39,087 nucleotides of DNA from a virus: the IMG/VR virus record IMGVR_UViG_3300033148_001674, positions 1 through 39,087 of that record. One strand, 5' to 3'. Positions 21,401-30,987 of the stretch are shown here, piece by piece. The notes beneath the pieces are model-generated. The model had not been told where the DNA came from and did no database searches. It was given only the letters and a program-made list of their open reading frames with translations. Within the stretch, counting starts at the first letter, position 1, and the number at the start of each line of letters is the position of its first letter. Made by a program: the position numbers and the translations under genes.

Positions 21401-21647
21401 GCGTTACGTCAGTGCTGCGCCATATTCTGACCACTGAGCCACTAATAGGAGCAACATCGAATTCCACATCGCCACCAGGATTTGAATCTTGGTCAGGGTT
21501 CATTGTAACAGTGAAAGGGTGACTATCAACATCATCAACAGACGCGAAAATAAAATCCGCTTCATCTGACTCGAAAGCGAAATCAAATTGAGTGACTCCG
21601 CCAGTACCTGTGTATATAATCTCAGGATCTAAATCTTGTACTGTCAT
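18492..21647 (-). CDS. Tail fibre with T7 gp17-like N-terminus
   Basis: A 1051-residue fibre. Residues about 1-120 (TVQDLDPEIIYTGTGGVTQFDFAFE, RIWRSTDVTQETAYPDYARF, ERALDKLTMIIQEIWRSL) match the T7-type virion-attachment domain. The middle, to about residue 690, is a repetitive shaft with duplicated segments such as VVAGTGIGVDNTDPANPI and IVAGTGIAVNNADPQNPI. From about residue 700 the C-terminus carries DLWRYALSAAPEPPLIWGALER and ends GYASISPPLA, sequences shared with the next gene. The part between is a different receptor-facing domain, possibly also propeller-like. The start has AAGGAAG upstream. Confidence 0.88.
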   Translation of the reverse strand: MTVQDLDPEIIYTGTGGVTQFDFAFESDEADFIFASVDDVDSHPFTVTMNPDQDSNPGGDVEFDVAPISGSVVRIWRSTDVTQETAYPDYARFPASSHERALDKLTMIIQEIWRSLSSLWERALIFPELNPLDNTVPTIDDRKNKYFFWDADGNPAVASSTDGGNEDKYVYVPSTHYTLTDEDANTTFELTYRAYMTVNAGTLTDGAMFRVIRNDDEYIGLTSTISFVGASCLKIQAGEPIMDVGSHLTFGISEKWLFIRKNATTWVAMLENSLGGSSLDAVVISDSDLDALTTSGIYQSYVGFTGTPEEQSGTLLHTEWVATPLTEATQFWYPYEDNSNSIWTRTRASGSWTVWRNLSGVGSVVAGTGIGVDNTDPANPIISSTVSGGVETIVAGTGIAVNNADPQNPIVSSAPQTTAGLINRNYGTGETVTLTEGTFGLMKTNKGTVDLVNQVVSLSGNGDTAYFASDFVRDSIDDAGILPAGNYSGNITIESSSGQAQFSIETEVYLCDAQGVVIDSGITGQPIGDLGVKPVSVLNTGIIELGANDLSSVGISGVILESVNYPAGIRVRMHTRAVKHNGGNANITMYAGYDANTYVDSPVSVNTDGVINKSNVAGATSTDAFNALDAGKAELAGDAAQSFDVATPAVAVDTKAINQEFLANEYGLGNTGLGVANDGELKLVPHGAWVDVSNFSGDAAILPAGVSVALKITGVNDENAVVIAMDSAGDLWRYALSAAPEPPLIWGALERYVGTGETSFIGATIAMSNGFMLFGLNLTGASTVSFDRGVSFTKPALISNKRAVNCVGSNTNRIMVNLREYSGGWNYTLAVTDDGFTTVLVEQIVPPTPMFAGYSTNTGEFLMLDTSANMYGFNAALDYVNGTLTEYSIVTASISTHFVTSTDYDIYTLLEYNSTEYMTKLSLVDFRNGDISDSNITRLFTTNAIALFTIAGEVYAIDNSSILKLGAGEASFVTVMPHGITDPTIAISSGLHAVIGNSSGDAYTFDGATLEQLPDNLNSGNPNGIGSLATNGVDFANVDTSGYASISPPLA

Positions 21648-21656
21648 AATACTTCC

Positions 21657-23993
21657 TTATTGAGGTTTGAACCAATATTTTTGGCCTGTTTCTTTTCTCA
21701 TTTTTCTCATTCGCTTGCGCATTTCCCTGTCATATTTAGGGTTCGATGCTCTTTTCAAATGGTCAGTAAGCCCGCGCTCAATTGCGAGCCTAGCATACCA
21801 AATATTAGCACCTGGAAAGTTATTAATAACAAAATCAACTGCATTTTTACTGAATCCGCTATAGTCGCCCTCGCTTAGCTTTTCGAAATTAGCAAATGCC
21901 ATAACTTCGTAAATGTCTTGGACTGAACCGCCGAATGTTGGTCCAGCTATTTGCTGAGCGACGGATGCCACATGACCAGTAGCGCCATTATTAGTAATGA
22001 AATCTCCAAAAATACCTAGACCGCCGCCCTGCCTGAAAGCACTAACCCACAAATGAGGGTCGTTCCAATCCATGAGAGTCTTGCCTTTGGCTAATTCTTT
22101 GGCTTGAACGATAACTGAACCTATCGCAGTAGTCATCGCTATCATACTGCCTATGTATGATGCTTTGCCGAGCATGGAAGATTGAGCCATTCCTCGGCCT
22201 AAGTGAGTCATCATCATAGTTAACGGAAATGCTTTAAACTGCATCGCTGTCCTAACTAACTCGCCGCTATTGGTTCCTGATTTGGAACCAAAAGACGTAA
22301 ATGATCTTACTCTTGCGTCCGGAGTAGGAACAGCAAATGAAGTCTCAGTATCTATCATACCTACGAATTTGGCTTGCGTCTTGATGTCCATACTCAACGG
22401 ATCGAGAAACTCTTCGCCATTTCGTTTTATTTTTTGGCTTGAACGTATACTATTCCATTCTTTGGAATCGATGCCGTAGCGTTTCATGGCTTTTTGCATC
22501 TTGCTGCCTAAGCCGCTAAAATCTTTACTAGATAATCTAGTTAATTCTGATACGAATTCAATGCCGAAAGACGCTCTGGATAATTGAGTATGTGAGGCGA
22601 GACCAGAAACTTTCATTACTGTCTCTGCTAAATTGCGAGACCATTGAGACCCCGCGTTTTTGCTGTAATCATGAGCAGCCAATCCTCTGTCGACAGCATA
22701 TTCAGCAGAGATAGCCAGCCTAGATGCGAATTTATTCATTTCATCTACGTCCATTTTGGCTATAGCAGATAAATAACGTTTCATAGGCGCTAGAGCTTTT
22801 AGTCCGTTATATCGAGCTGTCTGAGCCATAAAACCGCTATCAGTAGCTGCGCTGAGTAACGCTCCACCTAATTTAGTGGCGACGTTAATGTTGCGAAACG
22901 ACGACAGCCATTGGGCGAATTTTCCGCCTTCACCGTTGGCTTTACCGCGCAGAATATCAAAAGTTTGTTGCGCTCTCCATCCTGCGTTGTTTCTGTCGGC
23001 CAAATTTTTAGCTTGTTTTTTGGCTGCTGTTCTCATGTAATCCATTGTCATAGCAGGATTAGGACCCATAATCTCAGCTAGTGCGATATTTTTAGCCATG
23101 GTGTCTATGTAATCAGTCATGGTGCGATATAGATTTTGGCTTCCGAATCTTTCTTGATAATCCAGCCAAGCATCCGCATTTTTGAATTCCATGAAGCGTT
23201 CTTGATTGTGGCGATTGACGATTTTCTCGCCTAGATTTTTAGGAAGACCGCGCCCTTGCAGCCTGCTGCCGCCATCAGTGCTGAAATTATCATATAACTC
23301 AGATAGTAATAAATCAACATCTTGATCGTCCATTCTGGATAAGCCCATAGAATCCAAATCTATTCTTTCCTTAGTGAAGGAAATCCAGTCATCGCGGCTT
23401 GCTTGCCCGATAAGAGTAGAGTCATGGGTCTGGGGCATCACCCATCCTTTTTTCTCGGCAATGTCTCCGCCTGCTTTGTTCATGCGCGTTCTTAGCATGT
23501 CTGCAGTTTTTTTCCAAACTGCAGCAAACGAGGATGCATCTCCGTCATTCGACGCTTCGCCCATCAATTCTTTGACAGTGTTCCGCATTAAGGTCACTTG
23601 ACCTTCTGTGCGAGTGCTGCCGCCTGCTATGCCAGCAACTTGACGGTGCACTTTAGGGCGTAAAGCGGCCATCATTTCATTGAGTTCACCATGAGCTATG
23701 TTGCGAATCACGGCTTGGTGATTCTCGACACTGACACGCCCTGATAGTTCAAATCTATCTTTGGTCAGAACCGCTTCAATGCCCGCTACCAATCCTTCTG
23801 GGTGAGCATTTATCGCATTAATATTGGCCATAATGGCAATAGCTTGTTTTTTGGCTTGGTATTTCTTTAACTCCTGTTTTTTGGCAGCGCCTTTTAATGT
23901 GTCAATATCGACACGCTCTGCGTCGGAAGTGTTGAACGCATCTTCCATTTCTTTTCTGCTAAATCCTGCGCCTACTATACATTTGCTGCTCAT
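21657..23993 (-). CDS. Internal virion (ejection) protein, 778 aa
   Basis: The start at 23993 follows GGAGGT six bases upstream and overlaps the previous gene's stop; the frame extends slightly further, to 24011. The protein is largely helical. An N-terminal charged region (AAKKQELKKYQAKKQAIAIM) and a hydrophobic stretch near the C-terminus (YIGSMIAMTTAIGSVIVQAK) resemble large internal core proteins of podoviruses that leave the capsid with the DNA. It lies between other ejection candidates and the tail fibre, the place of T7 gp16. No enzyme motif was recognised. The role is assigned by position, size and composition. Confidence 0.7.
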   Translation of the reverse strand: MSSKCIVGAGFSRKEMEDAFNTSDAERVDIDTLKGAAKKQELKKYQAKKQAIAIMANINAINAHPEGLVAGIEAVLTKDRFELSGRVSVENHQAVIRNIAHGELNEMMAALRPKVHRQVAGIAGGSTRTEGQVTLMRNTVKELMGEASNDGDASSFAAVWKKTADMLRTRMNKAGGDIAEKKGWVMPQTHDSTLIGQASRDDWISFTKERIDLDSMGLSRMDDQDVDLLLSELYDNFSTDGGSRLQGRGLPKNLGEKIVNRHNQERFMEFKNADAWLDYQERFGSQNLYRTMTDYIDTMAKNIALAEIMGPNPAMTMDYMRTAAKKQAKNLADRNNAGWRAQQTFDILRGKANGEGGKFAQWLSSFRNINVATKLGGALLSAATDSGFMAQTARYNGLKALAPMKRYLSAIAKMDVDEMNKFASRLAISAEYAVDRGLAAHDYSKNAGSQWSRNLAETVMKVSGLASHTQLSRASFGIEFVSELTRLSSKDFSGLGSKMQKAMKRYGIDSKEWNSIRSSQKIKRNGEEFLDPLSMDIKTQAKFVGMIDTETSFAVPTPDARVRSFTSFGSKSGTNSGELVRTAMQFKAFPLTMMMTHLGRGMAQSSMLGKASYIGSMIAMTTAIGSVIVQAKELAKGKTLMDWNDPHLWVSAFRQGGGLGIFGDFITNNGATGHVASVAQQIAGPTFGGSVQDIYEVMAFANFEKLSEGDYSGFSKNAVDFVINNFPGANIWYARLAIERGLTDHLKRASNPKYDREMRKRMRKMRKETGQKYWFKPQ

Positions 23994-25498
23994 ATCGTAC
24001 CTCCCATGCATTTTATCGCGTTATCTAACTTAGCGTCGAATTCAGCATACTCGTCTAATATGCTCTTTAAGCTAACGGCGTTACCGTCATTGTCTAGTGC
24101 GCCAACCAACATCGAATCATCGAAATCTAATAATGCGTCGTCCATCTCCGAGTTCCACAAAGTCAAATCATCTATTTCGCCTTTTCTGGCTGCAATGTCC
24201 AATTCCGTAGGCTTTTCAATAACGTCTCGCAATTCTTGCTTTTGGATTCTATCAGACGCTTCATCCACTTTACGGATTACGTCTTCTACAGTAGGTTCTT
24301 TGCGGGCTGCGTGATTATAAACTTCATTTAGCGCATTTTTGGCTTCTTTATATGAACTATAATAATCGTGCAACTCGTCGTTCAATCTTACTTCCCACTC
24401 TCCTAAACCCTCGTCCTTTAGAATAGTCCAATTATCATCGTTCACATCAAGAGTATAGTAACCTTTATCGACTCTCGTTGGTTTGATATCGACATGTTCC
24501 ATAGGAATATCAACGGCATTAGTATCCGTCTTAATATCTTCGGCTACGGGAGCCAATGTGTCTTTAGTAGGCGCAAACTCCAATTCTTTTTGTAGTTGTT
24601 CTATGGGTTCTATTGCAGCTTCTATTGCCTCAATTTCGTCTTTAACGACTGGCGATATTTCTGGTTCGTCTTTAACGACTGGCGATATTTCTGGTTCGTC
24701 TTTAACGACTGGTGACGGCTCAGAACTAAAATCTTCCACGTGTTCGTCTTTGGTGACGACAGGCAGTTTTTTGGTTTTGGCTTTGTTGACCATCGATTTT
24801 AATCCGGCCACGCCAGCAGGGATAGAACCGCCTAACAGCCCAGCAAAAGCCATGTTGGTCATAGCATCACCGAATGTGTACTCAATGCCAACTTTGTTTT
24901 TCCATTGCATCACTTTAGGCTGAATTATCATTTCAGCCGCCATAGACGCTACCGCGCCGCTCGCTATTTTTTGAAGTAGCGTAGCACCAGCACCAACTCC
25001 TGGAATTGCCATAGACGCCACGTTGACAGGATCCAGAGCGCCAGCATGGAAAGCGCCGACAAAATTTCCGACACTGCCCATCGCAGTGGCTCTGCTGTTT
25101 ACGTCCGTTGACATGTCGTGAACTAACTTAACGTCAGCTTTTATCTCTTCATCTAATTCTTTTGTGGTCTTGACGCCGAGACCATATTTTTTGTTGGCTA
25201 TTTCAGCTAGAGTATCGTAATCCCAAACATGGCTTTCTTCTAGCCTAGGATTGCGCACTGAAACTGACTCAGCATCGGAATTAGATATCGTGCCGTCAGC
25301 AATCCAATCGCGTAACTTGCTGTTTCGGTCTCTTATAGGCGATTCCATGATATATTGGGATATAAACAAATCTTCGTTTATTGTTCTAGATAAAGTAGCT
25401 TCCCAATTATCTACATATCCTGTCTCAGATAGATTGTCCGATTGAGATAAATTATCGTTTGCTCTTTCTGTGAACATTTGTTTATCGGAGCCAGCCAT
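23990..25498 (-). CDS. Internal virion protein with hydrophobic core and acidic repeats
   Basis: A 502-residue protein. Residues about 135-240 contain hydrophobic glycine/alanine-rich stretches (VASMAIPGVGAGATLLQKIA, NMAFAGLLGGSIPAGVAGL), as in ejection proteins that insert into the host envelope. An acidic linker follows, with nearly three exact copies of a ten-residue unit (SPVVKDEPEI), encoded by a 30-bp DNA repeat at about 24637-24713. The C-terminus is charged. The ATG has GGAGG upstream. It is probably part of the internal core with the flanking two proteins. Confidence 0.7.
   Translation of the reverse strand: MAGSDKQMFTERANDNLSQSDNLSETGYVDNWEATLSRTINEDLFISQYIMESPIRDRNSKLRDWIADGTISNSDAESVSVRNPRLEESHVWDYDTLAEIANKKYGLGVKTTKELDEEIKADVKLVHDMSTDVNSRATAMGSVGNFVGAFHAGALDPVNVASMAIPGVGAGATLLQKIASGAVASMAAEMIIQPKVMQWKNKVGIEYTFGDAMTNMAFAGLLGGSIPAGVAGLKSMVNKAKTKKLPVVTKDEHVEDFSSEPSPVVKDEPEISPVVKDEPEISPVVKDEIEAIEAAIEPIEQLQKELEFAPTKDTLAPVAEDIKTDTNAVDIPMEHVDIKPTRVDKGYYTLDVNDDNWTILKDEGLGEWEVRLNDELHDYYSSYKEAKNALNEVYNHAARKEPTVEDVIRKVDEASDRIQKQELRDVIEKPTELDIAARKGEIDDLTLWNSEMDDALLDFDDSMLVGALDNDGNAVSLKSILDEYAEFDAKLDNAIKCMGGTI
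24637..24713 (-). repeat. 30-bp coding tandem repeat
   Basis: Two full and one partial copy of a 30-bp unit at 24637-24666, 24667-24696 and 24697-24713, identical over most of their length, encoding the SPVVKDEPEI repeat of the internal virion protein. Copy number could vary by slippage without breaking the frame. Confidence 0.8.
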
Positions 25499-28230
25499 TA
25501 TTGATTGCCTCCTCTAGTGATTAGGCCTAATTTATTCAAGAGAGTAGATGCTTTCATTTCTTCTCCGCTAAATTCCGTGCCTAAAGTTCTAGCATCAGAC
25601 CAATGGGCTTTAACTGTAGCATTCTTGTCATATTCGAACACAAAGTATGACGTAGGGTCGGCAGCGTTCGACAGAAATTCATTAGTGTCAGTGTTCAACA
25701 GTGCGTAATGGTTTTTGCCCGCTGATACCATTTGAATGTCGCCGTCTCGCATTCTGTCTTTTAGCTCGCCGTAGTTTCCTTTGAACTGTCTTATGCCGCC
25801 TTTGGCTTCAAACCACTCAGGAGTAATGTCTCTTATGTAAGTATCTAACGCTTCTTGCGTCATTCCTCTTGTAGGAGGCTCTATTCTAGGGGCATCAGTG
25901 AAAGTATATCCACCTACTTCAATCAAACCGCCAGTTACTTCATCTACAGATTCTTCTAATCTATCGGTGTTCATATCGCCTGAAATGTCTTGAGCCGCAG
26001 ATGATTTATCTGCATATACGTCCATTACTGCGTCGATAGTGGACGCCAACATTTTAGGCTGATTGGAATACGCACCTGATAAATGGCCTACTAATTCAGG
26101 GTAGAAATCAATCTGGTAGTTTTGAATTACACTAGGATTCTCTTTGCGGAAGGCTTTTCCCCTAATTATAGATTTCGCCGTTCTTTTGGCTCCCTCTGAA
26201 TATATTTGACCTGATAAAGCCAAAGAACCTGCTCCTTCTGCTTTTATTTGCTCCCAAAAATTGACTGCCTCAGAACCCATATTATTGTGAATCATTAACA
26301 TCATTGCTAATTTTTCGTCTGTGGAACCTTGGTCGAGCTTATCGGCAAAGTCCTCTACTTCTGGCAAAGTCAAGTATCCAGTGGATGATCCTTGCATGTT
26401 GATCGTTTTCTCATGGGCTATTTTTCTGGTCGCAAAGAATGCTTCGGTAGATTCAGGCGTAGAAAAATCCATAGGGACATTATCCACTAATTTGCTATCT
26501 ATCATGAAACTCATGCTATCGGTGTTTATTCTTTTGGTTACTCTTTCGTCTGCCTTTCTAAATGTTTCCAGTTTTCTGAACTGGGCAGGAGTAAGACCTT
26601 TTTTATTGGCTTCCGCCGAATCCAACAAATGCGCCCTTAATACTTGAGGCTGTTGGCTGAACTCGCTGATGTCAGCCATCATAGAAACGGCATCGTTGAG
26701 CTTAACGTTATGTATCTGCATTTTATTAGGGTGATTAGCTGCTGCTGCTGCTGCTTTTTTCTGTAGTAGTGCTACGCTACGAGGATTGAGTAATTCCCCG
26801 CCTTCTACTGCATCAATAGCGGAGTTTATATCTCTAATCAGTAAGTTCTGGCTTGCTATGTTAGTACCTGTCTTTTTAGCAGTCAATCGACTTATGCTAG
26901 TTTTTAGTGCATTCACATATGTGAGTCTTTCTTTTTGGTCCAAAGAACCTTTGTAGCCGTCTGCTGCTGGTTTTGTTTCTTCCGCTAAAGGGCTGCCTCC
27001 TGCAACATCGTCTCCATTTAATGCTACTGCTATCTCTTCTGCGCTCCAACCCATACCTCCATTTTCACGTAAAATCATAGCAGACAATAATGCTGCTCTA
27101 TCTATGCTACTAAGTTGGTCATTTTCGTTTACTCCTACTTTATCGGCTACGTCTGCTATGTAGTTAGCAGTGGAACCTGATACATTAGTAGGATCATCCA
27201 CAGGAGAATATCTGCCAATTACGTCGGCGATAGTATTCAAACCATACTTGTTCTTGTATGTGTCGAGCAGCGTGCTCATTGCTCGAATTCCGTCAGCAGG
27301 CGTTTTAAATTGGGCAAATCTTTCGTCCGTGCTGTCAGTCAGCTTCCCTCTCCACGCAATAGAATTTTGTTCGATATTGCCAGGATTGTTGTTCCGTATT
27401 CCTCGCGGCAATCTGCTGTTTACAGTTAATTGCCCCGCTACTGTGGCTAATTGCTTTTGTTGGAGATAAGCCAAAGAAGACTTCATTACTTTGATGTTGT
27501 CGCTGGACATAGAATCGTTATAAGTGTCTGTCTCTTGAGTTTTCTTAACTTTAAGAGCTAGGGCTTCTCTGGCGACATCTGAGACAGGAGAAGTGTTAGC
27601 TACTACCATGGCTTGTTTGTAGTTTCGAGCCAATAAAGCTTGACTGTACCTAGACGATGATTGAGCCTTTATTTGATTGTTTTGGTTCACCACAGCACCC
27701 ATTAGATGTTTCTGGTGCTGATTTTCAGCCATATAATCGAACTTCAAATTATTAGAACCCATACGATTTCCGTGGGCTTTTTTTAGTTGGGATGCTCTCA
27801 ACTCATACATCTGAGGCCAAACTTCATATGCAGGTATTCTTTGCCTAGGGCGGGATACTATATCACCATTGAATTCATTAACAGCGAATTCGTCTCTTAC
27901 TACTTTGATGCCTTCGGGAATTTCATCGACATCAAAAAATTCCTTTCCTTGATTATCGTTTTCATATTTTACTAATGCATTATCAGCATCGAACAAGGCA
28001 GCGTCTTGGCTCTCTTTTAATTTTTTGGCATTGAATTTGTTGGCTAGCTTGACGCCGATTTCATATTGCTTATCTTGTTCCGCTTTTTCTCTGGCTTGCG
28101 CAGAGAAAGCCATATCAGCGCCTTGCTCAGCTACGGCAGCTATAGCTCCTAGTTTAGTTTGTTCTGCTCTTGAGTCGATTCGGGGGGCTTGCGCCACTCC
28201 CTTTGTAGCTCCTGCTGCTCTTAATTTCAT
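25498..28230 (-). CDS. Internal virion protein with muramidase-like domain
   Basis: A 910-residue protein. The N-terminal 230 residues are helical and charged. Residues about 272-395 carry RGIRNNNPGNIE..W.G...D.RFAQFKTPADGIRAMSTLL and later ALLSAMILRENGG. This pattern is found in phage virion-associated lysins of the PRD1 P5 / structural lysozyme-like type. The domain would open peptidoglycan locally during DNA entry. The remainder is long and helical, as in T7 gp16 and gp15 core proteins. It is followed by the hydrophobic 502-residue protein, with overlapping stop and start, so the three large genes form an ejection module. Confidence 0.8.
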   Translation of the reverse strand: MKLRAAGATKGVAQAPRIDSRAEQTKLGAIAAVAEQGADMAFSAQAREKAEQDKQYEIGVKLANKFNAKKLKESQDAALFDADNALVKYENDNQGKEFFDVDEIPEGIKVVRDEFAVNEFNGDIVSRPRQRIPAYEVWPQMYELRASQLKKAHGNRMGSNNLKFDYMAENQHQKHLMGAVVNQNNQIKAQSSSRYSQALLARNYKQAMVVANTSPVSDVAREALALKVKKTQETDTYNDSMSSDNIKVMKSSLAYLQQKQLATVAGQLTVNSRLPRGIRNNNPGNIEQNSIAWRGKLTDSTDERFAQFKTPADGIRAMSTLLDTYKNKYGLNTIADVIGRYSPVDDPTNVSGSTANYIADVADKVGVNENDQLSSIDRAALLSAMILRENGGMGWSAEEIAVALNGDDVAGGSPLAEETKPAADGYKGSLDQKERLTYVNALKTSISRLTAKKTGTNIASQNLLIRDINSAIDAVEGGELLNPRSVALLQKKAAAAAANHPNKMQIHNVKLNDAVSMMADISEFSQQPQVLRAHLLDSAEANKKGLTPAQFRKLETFRKADERVTKRINTDSMSFMIDSKLVDNVPMDFSTPESTEAFFATRKIAHEKTINMQGSSTGYLTLPEVEDFADKLDQGSTDEKLAMMLMIHNNMGSEAVNFWEQIKAEGAGSLALSGQIYSEGAKRTAKSIIRGKAFRKENPSVIQNYQIDFYPELVGHLSGAYSNQPKMLASTIDAVMDVYADKSSAAQDISGDMNTDRLEESVDEVTGGLIEVGGYTFTDAPRIEPPTRGMTQEALDTYIRDITPEWFEAKGGIRQFKGNYGELKDRMRDGDIQMVSAGKNHYALLNTDTNEFLSNAADPTSYFVFEYDKNATVKAHWSDARTLGTEFSGEEMKASTLLNKLGLITRGGNQ

Positions 28231-28649
28231 TATTTAGCCCACCAACTTTGATCGCTGCCATTGGCAGTGGCATATTTGTCGTAGCCTCCCAAAGCACTTC
28301 CTGCAGCGCCGACCATGCCTGCGTACTTAGTATCTCTTCCTGCTTCGCGAGTAATGCTGGCTTTTTGAGCGCCCATATTGGCAGTGAATTCTCTTTCTCT
28401 TAGGAATTCTTCTTGCATTCCCTCAAGTTGCAATTTCAGTGAAGCGGAACCCATTTCTAAGCCCGAAGCGGCTATCTGAGCTTTGGAACTGCCCATTATT
28501 TGCTTCTGCTCTAAATCCATACGACGAAGTTCTTCTTGGGTTACTTCCCAATCCAAATCCGCTTGTCTGTTTGCGTCTTCTTCGGCCTTGTGCGCGGCGT
28601 AAAGTTTTGTTCCTACGCTAATGGCTGTTAAAGCTAGTCCAATGGCCAT
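28230..28649 (-). CDS. Internal virion protein, T7 gp14-like
   Basis: A 139-residue protein with a short hydrophobic N-terminus (IGLALTAISVGTKLYAAH), a long charged helix with Gln, Glu and Arg (DWEVTQEELRRMDLEQKQIM) and a glycine/alanine-rich C-terminus (GMVGAAGSALGGY). This is the pattern of T7 gp14-type internal virion proteins, which form a pore in the outer membrane. It lies directly after tail tubular protein B, as in T7-like phages. The assignment rests on pattern and synteny. Confidence 0.7.
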   Translation of the reverse strand: MAIGLALTAISVGTKLYAAHKAEEDANRQADLDWEVTQEELRRMDLEQKQIMGSSKAQIAASGLEMGSASLKLQLEGMQEEFLREREFTANMGAQKASITREAGRDTKYAGMVGAAGSALGGYDKYATANGSDQSWWAK

Positions 28650-28650
28650 G

Positions 28651-30987
28651 TTATACCCTATTTGTTTTAGTTTTGCCGAATACGGCTACGATTTCTGTTC
28701 TATAAGGCAAATCCTGCGTTATTTCAACAGAAGAACCTCGCCCCCATCCTAATACTGTATATTCAATATCATCAGTAAGGTTAGGTTCTTTGCTGTCCAT
28801 GATCGATGCTCCGCCCCTTACTGGGGGCAATATGTTGTTTATTCGAGGGATCGCCGAATCGACGATTCGCAATATCATCTTGGCTCGTCGCTGTTTAGCT
28901 GATTGGATTGAGTCTTTTGGGTCTCCAAGTTCAACTGGCAGTAATTTGGCTCTGGCTGTGAACTGTAGTCCAATGATAGCTTCTTTCACTAAATCACTTG
29001 AAACCCGTATCCTACCGTTTTCAACAGTGTGAATTCCTGCGCTGGCTCCGTCTTCCGACAAAAACACCTCTCTATCTTCAAGGTGTTCAAGACCAATAGC
29101 AAAATATTCGCCACTATCTTCAATAATGCCATTTGGATCATTGGCAATGCGAGATACCCACGAATCCATATTGACACGGTAAACATTTTGAGCTTCGATA
29201 TACTCAATATATATTTTTCCGTCACGCTTTATTGCGAGCCATAACGCAGAACCGTCATTAGTAGTGGTTGATGCCATTGATAAAACATCGCCATTAGTAG
29301 TGTGGCGATGCCACGATACTGTTTCTGTTCCTCTGCTATATGTGCATTGTATCCATGTTTTGTCTTCTAGCAACAGAGCCACTTGGTAGTTAGGATTTTT
29401 TAGACTTTCTATTCTTCTTACTTTTCCTAGTGTTATATGCTCAGATGGAAAAGTTAAATCGACAGAAGTCCAATTTTTGCGGGCGTCAGTGAAACTAATC
29501 GCTCGCAACTTACGTCTTTCATTAGAGATATATAAAACTTCATCCCCGACAGGTTCTGCTTGTAAAAATGCAGAACCATTATTGGAGGCAGGATTTACTT
29601 GAATGTCACTAGGGGTGAGCGCCCCTGTAGATGACGTGAATACGTGTTCCCCCTCGTCCGTACCTAGCAATAATGTGGACGCCATTCCTCTGAGCCAGTT
29701 AATGACTCCTCTCGTAGCTACTATTATATCAATAGGACTAGAGTCTACGATCGGATCAGGAACAGTAAAATCGTCGAATTTGCCTGCTTCCGATGCCCAA
29801 ACTCTAGATAGATCGTCAGATACTGACGCAAACCATAACCTTGATTGGAATATTTCTACTACTCTAGGGTAGTTGCCTACGACCCATTCAGGAGGAGGAT
29901 TAATGAATGTTATCTCTCCGAAAAACCATGCGCCTACATCGTTAAGTATCATTTCTTGGGGAGGTTGGCTACCAGAAGCGAATATCAATTTGCTGTTTGC
30001 TGTCTCCTCGGCGACTTGAATTCCTTGTAGGTCGCTGGCCGCCCAAGGGTGGTCGATTTCGTAGTCGCCTGAAATCGCATTAGGATCAGTTATCTCAACG
30101 CTGGATACTGAAATTCCTGAATATATAGGATTAGCCTGTGCGGCGTTCCCTGAATAGCCAGATTCTATCGTAAGCCAAACTTCTGTTATTCCAGTGGTGT
30201 CTATTGTGAATTCTCTATTCCCTAATCCGTCACCAGACGGAACATAGTCATCAGATGAACTGCCATTTCCGTCTTTAGTGATGTCAGATAGTAAATCGTT
30301 TAATCCTTCTGCAGTGCCTACTGACACTTCATAGTTCACAATGGTACGCCCGCCTCGGTCTTCTTCGTGTTCTTCTGAAACATTATCGGTTTTAACTAAT
30401 TGCTTAGCCAAGAAACTTAAAACTACTTCATCCACTCCCGCGGGAATAATAATAGATTGAGCTATTTTGGTTTTGCATTCGTATACTTTATTGCCTACTC
30501 TCAACGTAAGCAACTCACTCCAACCATTGAGTGCGTAGGGCAACAGATAGGAGCCTTTGGCATCCCAAAAAGAATCACTTTCGTGCGTGAATTCTCTTGA
30601 TATGTCCCAATAATCAAAACCGTCGAACCCTTTAGTGAACTTTCCGTTCGCCAAGAAACTATATTGTACTGCCCCCAGCGCAGTTTGTCTGTCACTCGCC
30701 CAAACCCTTATTTTGCCAGGGTCTGTTCCTACGGGGGCTGATATCTCCACTACGTAATCTTCTTCATTCGCACGAGGGAAGGCTACTAGGCGGACATCCT
30801 CACTGGACGATGCTTCGCCTATGTATTTGGTGCCGTCACGCATAAGCAGCGAGCCTTGAGGCGTGACTACGAAATTCTCACATGTCTCAAGGCCTTTTTG
30901 GTATCTTTCGGAATCAGCACGGCCAGATAAACGGGGCGATATTTCACCTCCAGAGAAATCAGTTTGTGACTTATAAACACTAGTCAT
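28651..30987 (-). CDS. Tail tubular protein B (T7 gp12-like nozzle)
   Basis: A 778-residue protein. The N-terminus (SQTDFSGGEISPRLSGRADSERYQKG, then ENFVVTPQGSLLMRDGT) is diagnostic of podovirus tail nozzle proteins of the T7 gp12 type. Inner segments such as YPRVVEIFQSRLWFASVSDD and WASEAGKFDDF match the usual platform repeats. It forms the hexameric lower tail through which DNA leaves. It overlaps tail tubular protein A by four bases and is followed by the gp14-like gene. Confidence 0.92.
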   Translation of the reverse strand: MTSVYKSQTDFSGGEISPRLSGRADSERYQKGLETCENFVVTPQGSLLMRDGTKYIGEASSSEDVRLVAFPRANEEDYVVEISAPVGTDPGKIRVWASDRQTALGAVQYSFLANGKFTKGFDGFDYWDISREFTHESDSFWDAKGSYLLPYALNGWSELLTLRVGNKVYECKTKIAQSIIIPAGVDEVVLSFLAKQLVKTDNVSEEHEEDRGGRTIVNYEVSVGTAEGLNDLLSDITKDGNGSSSDDYVPSGDGLGNREFTIDTTGITEVWLTIESGYSGNAAQANPIYSGISVSSVEITDPNAISGDYEIDHPWAASDLQGIQVAEETANSKLIFASGSQPPQEMILNDVGAWFFGEITFINPPPEWVVGNYPRVVEIFQSRLWFASVSDDLSRVWASEAGKFDDFTVPDPIVDSSPIDIIVATRGVINWLRGMASTLLLGTDEGEHVFTSSTGALTPSDIQVNPASNNGSAFLQAEPVGDEVLYISNERRKLRAISFTDARKNWTSVDLTFPSEHITLGKVRRIESLKNPNYQVALLLEDKTWIQCTYSRGTETVSWHRHTTNGDVLSMASTTTNDGSALWLAIKRDGKIYIEYIEAQNVYRVNMDSWVSRIANDPNGIIEDSGEYFAIGLEHLEDREVFLSEDGASAGIHTVENGRIRVSSDLVKEAIIGLQFTARAKLLPVELGDPKDSIQSAKQRRAKMILRIVDSAIPRINNILPPVRGGASIMDSKEPNLTDDIEYTVLGWGRGSSVEITQDLPYRTEIVAVFGKTKTNRV